Assembly (NCBI GenBank): GCA_023412175.1 | Contig: JAEYOB010000745.1 | Span: forward strand, 1 to 5,050 | Direction of reading: 5' to 3' | Origin: Pseudomonadota bacterium | Lineage (GTDB): Bacteria; Pseudomonadota; Alphaproteobacteria; Azospirillales; Azospirillaceae | DNA length: 5,050 nt | In this document: positions 1 to 5,050 of the stretch, one piece after another | How positions within the stretch are numbered: the stretch's first letter is position 1 | How the letters are laid out: the number at the start of each line of letters is the position of its first letter | Position numbers and translations under genes: made by a program | The notes under the pieces: generated by a model | What the model was told of the DNA's origin: nothing | The model's input: the letters and a program-made list of their open reading frames with translations, nothing else | Databases searched by the model: none

Positions 1-297
<297 letters not shown>

Positions 298-322
298 GCC
301 CAGGACGCCTCCCCGGCGCTTA

Positions 323-340
323 TGCTTTAAACTTAAAGCA
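323..340. promoter_or_regulatory. Perfect 8-bp-arm palindrome, candidate repressor operator (site 1)
   Basis: TGCTTTAA-AC-TTAAAGCA has two perfectly complementary 8-base arms around a 2-base centre. It lies 26-43 bases upstream of the flavin oxidoreductase ATG on the minus strand, where bound protein would block that gene's promoter or early transcription. An A+T-rich palindrome of 16-18 bp is typical of operators bound by dimeric winged-helix repressors such as MarR-family regulators, which often control aromatic catabolism. The regulator's identity is inferred. A transcription terminator is unlikely, because there is essentially no loop and no upstream gene to end. Confidence 0.6.
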
Positions 341-500
341 CCTTGTGGCGAGATGTACCACGCGCCCGAACGCAAGTCCCGCATACGAACGGTTTATCCG
401 CATCGCTTCCCGCGTGGAGTCGTCACGCCACAGGGCCGGGACCTGTCCAAGAGTCGAGGGCGGATAGACCGATTTCCACATGGACAGGCCGTCCTTTCAA

Positions 501-514
501 TTTTAAGCTTCAAA
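501..514. promoter_or_regulatory. Second, imperfect copy of the palindrome near the ligase promoter (site 2)
   Basis: TTTTAAGCTTCAAA is a palindrome with a single mismatched pair (TTT-x-AAGCTT-x-AAA). Aligned to 325-338 of site 1 it matches at 10 of 14 positions, sharing TTTAA, CTT and AA blocks in register. It lies 89-102 bases upstream of the ligase start and overlaps the most promoter-like A+T-rich stretch on the plus strand. The centres of the two sites are 176 bp apart. Having one copy beside each divergent gene supports a shared regulator. A+T-rich palindromes can arise by chance, but the surrounding DNA is very G+C-rich, which makes chance less likely. Confidence 0.5.
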
Positions 515-559
515 CAAAAAATACGCCCGAAAAGGCGCCTTAGAAGGAGATGGTTCGAC

Positions 560-585
560 GCGTGCCCCTGCGGCACGCCGGCGTG
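560..585 (+). other. Overlapping inverted repeats in the ligase leader
   Basis: Two mutually exclusive pairings can be drawn just upstream of the ligase ribosome-binding site. One is a 7-bp stem, 560-566 (GCGTGCC) with 572-578 (GGCACGC), with a 5-base loop. The other is the perfect 12-bp palindrome CACGCCGGCGTG at 574-585, which reuses part of the first stem. A further palindrome, AAGGCGCCTT, lies at 532-541. A structured leader is possible, but such pairings are common in G+C-rich DNA and none covers the AAGGGAGG site. Confidence 0.25.
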
Positions 586-602
586 GCACCAAGGGAGGAA
601 CG

Positions 603-2237
603 ATGTCCGACTACACCGCGCATGTGGACCATTTCGCCCGCGACAACCTGCCGCCGCGGGATCTGTGGCCGGTCATCCGCTTCGACCTGCCGGAATTGCA
701 GTATCCCGAGCGCATGAACTGCGGCATCGAACTGCTGGACCGCATGGTGGCGGGCGGATTCGCCGACCGGCCCTGCGTTCTGTCCCCGACCGAGCGCTGG
801 ACTTACGCCGATCTGCTGGAGAAGGCGAACCGCATCGCCCGCGTGCTGACCGAAGAGATGGGCCTGGTCCCCGGCAACCGGGTGCTGCTGCGCGCGGCCA
901 ACGCGCCGATGATGGTCGCTTGCTGGTTCGCGGTGGTGAAGGCCGGCGGCATCGCGGTGTCCACCATGCCGCTGCTGCGCGCCAGGGAACTGTGCACCAT
1001 CATCGACAAGGCGCAGGTCACCCACGCCCTGTGCGCCGCCCCGCTGGCCGAAGAATTGGAACTGGCCCGGCCGAGGTGCCCCACCCTGCGCCACGTCGCC
1101 TGTTTCGCCACCGATGCCGCCGACGGGCTGGAGGCACGCATGCGCGCCGGGAACGGCGATTTCACCAACGTGGACACCGCCGCGGACGATGTCTGCCTGA
1201 TCGCCTTCACCTCAGGCACCACCGGTGTCCCGAAGGGGACCATGCATTTCCACCGCGACGTCATGGCGATCGCCGACACCTTCCCGCGCTCGACGCTGAA
1301 GCCGGAGCCCGACGACCTGTTCTGCGGCAGCCCGCCGCTGGCCTTCACCTTCGGATTGGGCGGGCTGGTGATCTTCCCCATGCGCTTCGGGGCGAGCACG
1401 CTGCTGCTGCCCGCCGCCTCGCCGCCGGTGCTGCTGGCCGAAGCCATCGAGCGGCACCGGGCCAGCGTCTGCTTCACCTCGCCCACCGGCTACCGCGCCA
1501 TGCTGCCGCTGATCCCCGGCCACGACATCGGCGCGCTGCGCAAATGCGTGTCGGCCGGCGAGGCGCTGCCGCTGCCGACATGGCAGGCGTTCTACGACGC
1601 CACGGGCATCAGGATCATCGACGGGCTCGGCTCGACCGAGATGCTGCACATCTTCATCGCCTCGGCCGGCGACGAGATCCGCCCCGGCGCCACCGGCAAG
1701 CCGGTCCCCGGCTATGAGGCCTGCGTCCTGGACGCCGAAGGCAACCCGCTGCCCCCCGGCCAGCCGGGCCGGCTGGCGGTGCGCGGCCCGACCGGCTGCC
1801 GCTACCTCGCCGACCCGCGGCAGAGCGTCTATGTGGAGAATGGCTGGAACATCACCGGCGACGCCTACGTGATCGACGAGGACGGCTATTTCTGGTTCCA
1901 GGCGCGCAACGACGACATGATCATCTCGTCCGGCTACAACATCGCCGGCCCGGAGGTGGAAGAGGCGCTGCTCACCCACCCGGACGTGGCGGAATGCGCG
2001 GTGGTCGCCTCGCCCGACCCGGACCGCGGCGCCGTCGTCAAGGCGTTCGTCGTGCTGCGCGAGGGCGCGGTGCGGGACGCCAAGGCGTTGCAGGATTTCG
2101 TGAAGCAGAGCATCGCGCCCTACAAGTATCCCCGCGCCGTCGAGTTCATCGACAGCCTGCCGCGCACCGAGACCGGCAAAGTGCAGCGCTTCAAGCTGCG
2201 CGAAATGGAGGGGCAAAAGCTGTCGAAGGCGAGCTAG
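603..2237 (+). CDS. abmG: Aryl-CoA ligase, probably 2-aminobenzoate (anthranilate)-CoA ligase
   Basis: This 544-residue cytoplasmic acyl-adenylating enzyme should convert an aromatic acid, ATP and CoA to the aryl-CoA, AMP and pyrophosphate. All core motifs are intact: the phosphate-binding loop TSGTTGVPKG at 203-212, continuing as TMHFHRD; GLGSTE at 341-346; the ATP-ribose Asp of ITGDAY at D420; the hinge region ARNDDMI at 434-440 with R435; SGYNIAGPEVEEAL near 443-456; and the C-terminal catalytic Lys of ETGKVQR at K526. Length and motifs fit the benzoate-CoA ligase family. The TMHFHRD extension is, from memory, typical of the 2-aminobenzoate-CoA ligase branch. The start is fixed by AAGGGAGG four bases upstream. 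Downstream hydrolase and crotonase genes fit an aerobic aryl-CoA pathway. The substrate could instead be salicylate, benzoate or another substituted benzoate, and the gene symbol rests on family resemblance only. Confidence 0.85.
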   Translation: MSDYTAHVDHFARDNLPPRDLWPVIRFDLPELQYPERMNCGIELLDRMVAGGFADRPCVLSPTERWTYADLLEKANRIARVLTEEMGLVPGNRVLLRAANAPMMVACWFAVVKAGGIAVSTMPLLRARELCTIIDKAQVTHALCAAPLAEELELARPRCPTLRHVACFATDAADGLEARMRAGNGDFTNVDTAADDVCLIAFTSGTTGVPKGTMHFHRDVMAIADTFPRSTLKPEPDDLFCGSPPLAFTFGLGGLVIFPMRFGASTLLLPAASPPVLLAEAIERHRASVCFTSPTGYRAMLPLIPGHDIGALRKCVSAGEALPLPTWQAFYDATGIRIIDGLGSTEMLHIFIASAGDEIRPGATGKPVPGYEACVLDAEGNPLPPGQPGRLAVRGPTGCRYLADPRQSVYVENGWNITGDAYVIDEDGYFWFQARNDDMIISSGYNIAGPEVEEALLTHPDVAECAVVASPDPDRGAVVKAFVVLREGAVRDAKALQDFVKQSIAPYKYPRAVEFIDSLPRTETGKVQRFKLREMEGQKLSKAS

Positions 2238-2267
2238 AATCCCCCTCCCTCTCCGGGAGAGGGGATT
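2238..2267. repeat. C+T/G+A-rich imperfect palindrome between ligase and hydrolase genes
   Basis: Starting at the first base after the ligase stop, the outer arms AATCCCC (2238-2244) and GGGGATT (2261-2267) are perfectly complementary. An alternative inner pairing is CCCTCTCC (2247-2254) with GGAGAGGG (2256-2263) around one G. No T-run follows, so it is not a standard intrinsic terminator. It could be an mRNA-stabilising or attenuating hairpin within the operon, or one copy of a dispersed short palindromic repeat; CCCTCTCC/GGAGAGGG elements are common between genes in proteobacterial genomes. Only one copy is visible here. Confidence 0.55.
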
Positions 2268-2292
2268 CCCGCCGCCACGACCGAAGGCTCCC

Positions 2293-3129
2293 ATGTACCG
2301 CCACCTCACCACCCAGGACGCGATCGACCGCGAGTACAACCCGCGCCTCGGCGTGCCGGACGTCGAGGCGTTGATCGCCGGATGGGCGCAGCGCAGCGAG
2401 GAGGCGCGCCGCAAGCTCGGCGGGCGGCTCGGTCTGCCCTACGGGCCGACGCTCGCGGAGTACGTGGACGTCTTTCCGGCGACGCGGCCGAACGCGCCGG
2501 TGCACCTGTTCGTGCACGGCGGCTACTGGCGGACATTCACCGCCCGCGACTTCTCCTTCATCGCCGAAGGGCCGGTGGCGCGCGGCTGCTGCACGGTGGT
2601 GATGAACTACGCGCTGTGCCCGCAGGTTTCCATCACCGAGATCGTCCGGCAGACCCGCGCCGCCCTCGCCTGGACGTGGCACCACGCCGGCGAGTTCGGC
2701 GGCGACCGCAACCGCATCAGTGTCTCCGGTCATTCCGCCGGCGGGCACCTGACGGCCCGGCTGCTGTCCACCGCGTGGCAGCGCGACTACGGCATCCCCG
2801 ACGACGTCATCAAGGCGGCGCTGCCGATCAGCGGCCTGTTCGACCTGGAGCCGATCCGCTGGTCCTGGCTGCAACCCGTCCTCCAACTCAGCGGCGACGA
2901 GATCCTGGCGCAGAGCCCCATGCGCCACCTGCACACGACACCCGTGCCGCTGGCCGTCGCCGTCGGCGGAGCCGAGAGCGCCGAGTTCCGCCGCCAGTCC
3001 GCCGACTATGCCGCGGCGACCGGGGCAAAGCTCATGGAGATCGAAGGGCGGCACCATTTCGACGTCCTGGACGACCTCGCCTCGCCCTACGGCAAGCTAT
3101 GGCGGACGGTGGAGCAGATGGCGGGGTGA
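2293..3129 (+). CDS. Alpha/beta hydrolase, arylformamidase-like (HGGYW family)
   Basis: The 278-residue protein has the layout of the esterase/arylformamidase branch of alpha/beta hydrolases. The oxyanion motif HGGYW is at 75-79, the nucleophile elbow GHSAGGH at 146-152 has Ser148, and the expected His lies in GRHHFDVL, probably His255. The acid usually follows the VGG strand; here VGGAESAEF at 224-232 offers Glu228 where Asp is commoner. No signal peptide or membrane segment is seen, so it should be cytoplasmic. The family includes eukaryotic N-formylkynurenine formamidase, whereas typical bacterial KynB is an unrelated metal enzyme. Next to an anthranilate-type CoA ligase it may release kynurenine, and hence anthranilate, from tryptophan breakdown, or cleave an amide, ester or thioester in the CoA pathway; sequence alone does not decide. 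It starts 55 bases after the ligase stop behind a weak GAAGG site (2283-2287) and is probably co-transcribed. Confidence 0.8.
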   Translation: MYRHLTTQDAIDREYNPRLGVPDVEALIAGWAQRSEEARRKLGGRLGLPYGPTLAEYVDVFPATRPNAPVHLFVHGGYWRTFTARDFSFIAEGPVARGCCTVVMNYALCPQVSITEIVRQTRAALAWTWHHAGEFGGDRNRISVSGHSAGGHLTARLLSTAWQRDYGIPDDVIKAALPISGLFDLEPIRWSWLQPVLQLSGDEILAQSPMRHLHTTPVPLAVAVGGAESAEFRRQSADYAAATGAKLMEIEGRHHFDVLDDLASPYGKLWRTVEQMAG

Positions 3130-3231
3130 CCGGCCCCGCGTTCGAGACGACTGCGGCATTGGTGCGTTGGACGAACGGATCGAACGGGATCATCATCGGT
3201 CCGGGATCACGAAACCAAGGGGAGTCAAGCG

Positions 3232-4014
3232 ATGGCCGGTCGTATCGACGTCGAACGCAAGAGGCGTGTCCTGGTTCTCACCATGAACGACCCGCCGAGC
3301 CGGAACGCGCTCGGCGTGGAGATGATGGACGGCGCCCGCGACGCGTTCGATCAGGCGATCCAGGATCCGGGAGTCGGCGCCGTCGTGCTGACCGGCGCCA
3401 ATGGCGCCTTCAGCTCGGGCGGCCATCTCGGCCGCCTGTACAACCACCGCACCCAGGCCCGTTCGGAGAACCGCAACGGCATCGAGCGCTTCCACGGCTG
3501 GATCCGCGCCATGCGCGACTGCCCGAAGCCGGTGATCGCCGCCGTCGAAGGCCCGGCGGCAGGCGCCGGTTTCGCCCTGGCGCTGGCGTCAGACCTGATC
3601 GTCGCGGCGGAGGACGCGCAGTTCCTGGCCGCCTACGCCAAGGTCGGCCTGACCGCCGACGGCGGCATCTCCGGCTCGCTGGCTCGCGCCCTGCCGCCGC
3701 AACTCGCCGCCGAACTGCTGTTCGAGGGCGGCGGAGTCGATCCCCAGCGCCTCTACACGCTGGGCGTCGTCAACAGGGTGGTGCCCAGGGGGCAGGCGCT
3801 GGACGAGGCGGTGGCCTGGGGCGCCCGGCTGGCCGAAGGCCCGACCGTCGCCATCGGCCGCGCCAAGCGGCTGATCGAGCAGGCGTACACCTCACTGCTC
3901 GCCCAGCTCGGTCGGGAGAGCGACCAGTTCGTCGAGGCGCTGCACCACCCCGAGGCGCACGAGGCGATCACCGCCTTCTTCGAGAAGCGGCCGCCCGCAT
4001 TCCGCAAGCCCTGA
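3232..4014 (+). CDS. Enoyl-CoA hydratase/isomerase (crotonase) family protein, non-hydratase active site
   Basis: The 260-residue length is typical of a single-domain crotonase acting on CoA thioesters. The two oxyanion-hole loops are visible: FSSGGHL at 60-66, where the usual Asp of SxGxDL is His65, and EGPAAGAGFAL at 106-116. Compared with rat mitochondrial hydratase, the first catalytic Glu (of GGGCEL) is replaced by Ala115 and the second (of QPEI) by about Tyr135. Asp143 in GLTADGG instead aligns with the catalytic Asp of dienoyl-CoA isomerase, PaaG-type isomerases and 4-chlorobenzoyl-CoA dehalogenase. An isomerase or ring-rearranging role is therefore more likely than hydration (inference). 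The start is supported by AAGGGGAG at 3217-3224, seven bases upstream. The 102-base gap after the hydrolase holds no gene or clear terminator, so this is probably the operon's third gene. Confidence 0.85.
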   Translation: MAGRIDVERKRRVLVLTMNDPPSRNALGVEMMDGARDAFDQAIQDPGVGAVVLTGANGAFSSGGHLGRLYNHRTQARSENRNGIERFHGWIRAMRDCPKPVIAAVEGPAAGAGFALALASDLIVAAEDAQFLAAYAKVGLTADGGISGSLARALPPQLAAELLFEGGGVDPQRLYTLGVVNRVVPRGQALDEAVAWGARLAEGPTVAIGRAKRLIEQAYTSLLAQLGRESDQFVEALHHPEAHEAITAFFEKRPPAFRKP

Positions 4015-4020
4015 CGCGGA

Positions 4021-5010
4021 TCACGCCCGCGCCAGCACCTCGGTGAAGGTGCCGGGATCAACGTTGCCGCCGCTGAGCACGACCGCAACGGTGCGGCCGG
4101 CGGTGGGCAGCTTGCCGGACAGCACGGCGGCAAGCCCCACCGCCCCGCCAGGCTCGACCACCAGCTTGAGCACGGAGAAGGCGTAGGCCATGGCCTGCGC
4201 CACCTCCTCATCGGTTACGGCGAAGCCGCCGGCCAACAGTGCCTTGTGAATCGGGAAGGTCAGCTCGCCCGGCGTCGGTGCCATCAGCGCGTCGCAGAAG
4301 GAGCGCGCGTCCGGCGCGTTGCGCACGCGCTCGCCAGCCTTCAGCGAGCGGGCAAGGTCATCGAGGCCGGCCGGCTCGACGCTGTAGACCTCGGTCTGCG
4401 GCGACAGGTGCTTCACCGCCGTGGCAACGCCGCCGAGCAGGCCGCCGCCGCTGCACGGCGCCAGCACGGCGTCGAGCGAGGCATCGAGGGCTTGCGCCTG
4501 CCGGGCCAGCTCAAGCCCGGCGGTGCCCTGCCCGGCGATGATGTGCGGGTCGTCGTAGGGCGGCACGGGGACGGCGCCGCGCTCCTCGGCGATGGCCTGG
4601 GCGATGCCCTCGCGGCTCTCGCGCCAGCGGTCGTACAGCCGCACCTCGGCGCCGTAGCCGCGGGTGTTGGCGATCTTCAGCTTGGGCGCGTCCTCAGGCA
4701 TGACGATGGTGGCGTGCACGCCGAGCATCGCGGCGGCGGCGGCCACGCCCTGCGCGTGGTTGCCCGACGACCACGCCACGACCCCGGCGCGCCGCTGCGA
4801 TTCGTCGAGCTGGCTCAGCCGGTTGTAGGCGCCGCGGAACTTGAACGAGCCGCTGACCTGCAGCGTCTCCGGCTTGAGCAGAACGCGCCCGCCGACACGC
4901 TCGTTGAGCTGGCGGTTCTCCAGCAGCGGCGTCACCACCGCCCTGCCGGCCAGCCGCCCCGCAGCGGCCTCGACATCGGCGAAGCCGATGGACAGCGTCC
5001 CGTCGTGCAT
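4021..5010 (-). CDS. PLP-dependent threonine/serine dehydratase-like enzyme (possibly serine racemase or hydroxyaspartate ammonia-lyase)
   Basis: This 329-residue fold-type II PLP enzyme should deaminate a hydroxy amino acid to a 2-oxo acid and ammonia. The PLP Lys is K57 in SGSFKFRG (53-60). SSGNHAQG (81-88) is the substrate-contacting loop, SGGGLLGG (187-194) binds the PLP phosphate, and SGGN near 313-316 contacts the PLP ring nitrogen. There is no C-terminal ACT regulatory domain, so it is not the feedback-inhibited biosynthetic IlvA type. VEPAGLDDL (211-219) retains Glu212 and Asp218, matching the divalent-metal site of serine racemase-type members. ATG 5010 is preferred over an in-frame GTG at 5040, because the purine-rich ribosome-binding site (GGGAGG, 5020-5015) lies between them. 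It converges on the crotonase gene with six bases between stops and is probably a separate unit. Substrate (threonine, serine or 3-hydroxyaspartate) cannot be decided. Confidence 0.85.
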   Translation of the reverse strand: MHDGTLSIGFADVEAAAGRLAGRAVVTPLLENRQLNERVGGRVLLKPETLQVSGSFKFRGAYNRLSQLDESQRRAGVVAWSSGNHAQGVAAAAAMLGVHATIVMPEDAPKLKIANTRGYGAEVRLYDRWRESREGIAQAIAEERGAVPVPPYDDPHIIAGQGTAGLELARQAQALDASLDAVLAPCSGGGLLGGVATAVKHLSPQTEVYSVEPAGLDDLARSLKAGERVRNAPDARSFCDALMAPTPGELTFPIHKALLAGGFAVTDEEVAQAMAYAFSVLKLVVEPGGAVGLAAVLSGKLPTAGRTVAVVLSGGNVDPGTFTEVLARA

Positions 5011-5013
5011 GAT

Positions 5014-5030
5014 CCCTCCCCCTTCTCCTT
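5014..5030 (-). promoter_or_regulatory. Ribosome-binding site deciding the dehydratase start
   Basis: On the minus strand AAGGAGAAGGGGGAGGG precedes ATG 5010 by three bases, with the GGGAGG core four bases away. A start at the in-frame GTG 5040 would place this entire purine tract inside the coding region as an Arg/Gly/Glu-rich leader unlike the family, so 5010 is the better start. Confidence 0.7.
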
Positions 5031-5040
5031 GGCGCGCCAC

Positions 5041-5046
5041 TGTATA
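5041..5046 (-). promoter_or_regulatory. Possible -10 element for the dehydratase gene
   Basis: TATACA on the minus strand lies 31-36 bases before ATG 5010 and matches the sigma-70 -10 consensus at four or five of six positions. It stands out in G+C-rich DNA. It would give a short leader of about 25 bases containing the ribosome-binding site. The matching -35 would lie outside the window, so it cannot be confirmed. Confidence 0.35.
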
Positions 5047-5050
5047 GCAC

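Larger units (their letters stand above)
298..602. promoter_or_regulatory. Divergent intergenic control region between the flavin oxidoreductase and the aryl-CoA ligase
   Basis: This 305-base gap separates two genes transcribed away from each other and contains the only clearly A+T-rich patches in the window (about 320-340 and 495-524). Each patch holds a palindrome, described separately. I find no convincing coding sequence here: open frames across it lack codon bias and are extensions of shadow frames. A weak promoter-like pair for the ligase is TTTCAA at 495-500 with an A-rich, AATA-containing segment near 518-523, overlapping the second palindrome. It matches the consensus poorly. The ligase has a strong ribosome-binding site, AAGGGAGG at 591-598, four bases before ATG 603. 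No regulator gene is encoded in the gap. Confidence 0.7.

Noticed and set aside
550..714. Short open frame with AAGGAG directly before an ATG at 550, a possible leader peptide overlapping the ligase start
   Set aside because: The AAGGAG abuts the ATG with no spacer, the product is Arg/Cys-rich with no regulatory pattern, and most of it overlaps the ligase in another frame.
1212..2414. A 400-codon minus-strand open frame antisense to the ligase
   Set aside because: Composition is dominated by Arg, Ala, Gly and His with no domain, and the opposite strand encodes a complete ligase with all catalytic motifs.
3130..3231. Possible promoter or small gene in the 102-base gap between hydrolase and crotonase, with a near-repeat (GAACGGATC/GAACGGGATC)
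   Set aside because: No convincing -35/-10 pair, coding frame or hairpin was found; the near-repeat is short and may be chance.
2382..4046. A 554-codon plus-strand open frame across the hydrolase and crotonase genes
   Set aside because: Arg/Pro/Gly-rich shadow in another frame; both covered genes have intact catalytic motifs and ribosome-binding sites.
5011..5040. Longer dehydratase start at GTG 5040 (339 residues)
   Set aside because: The extra ten residues are encoded by the purine-rich ribosome-binding tract and are not family-like; ATG 5010 has well-placed SD spacing and a TATACA element at a sensible distance.

Overview
The window is about two-thirds G+C, with strong G/C preference at third codon positions. 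It reads as a densely packed chromosomal or large-replicon segment of an alphaproteobacterium, probably an Azospirillum-like member of the Rhodospirillales. That placement is an inference from composition, gene style and the aryl-CoA catabolic content; no rRNA or marker gene is present to test it.

Layout, left to right. A flavin oxidoreductase of the Old Yellow Enzyme family starts at 297 on the minus strand and runs off the left edge, so only its first 99 codons are present. A divergent intergenic region (298-602) carries two related A+T-rich palindromes, one near each divergent gene, which look like operators. On the plus strand follow three catabolic genes: an aryl-CoA ligase most like 2-aminobenzoate-CoA ligase (603-2237), an alpha/beta hydrolase of the arylformamidase-like HGGYW type (2293-3129), and a crotonase-superfamily protein (3232-4014). 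A C+T/G+A-rich hairpin sits between the ligase and the hydrolase. A PLP-dependent threonine/serine dehydratase-like gene (4021-5010, minus strand) converges on the crotonase gene, leaving six bases between the stop codons.

Working model (inference). The ligase activates an aromatic acid, probably anthranilate or a close analogue such as salicylate, to its CoA thioester. The divergent flavin reductase could reduce a dearomatised CoA intermediate. The crotonase lacks both catalytic glutamates of true hydratases but has the aspartate used by isomerase and dehalogenase members, so it would rearrange or open the ring product. The hydrolase would cleave an amide, ester or thioester, or supply anthranilate from N-formylkynurenine. 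The paired palindromes suggest joint control of both arms by one repressor, possibly MarR-type, encoded outside the window. The dehydratase is probably a separate transcription unit for hydroxy-amino-acid catabolism. The most notable points are the paired operators, the unlisted partial flavoenzyme gene and the non-hydratase active site of the crotonase.
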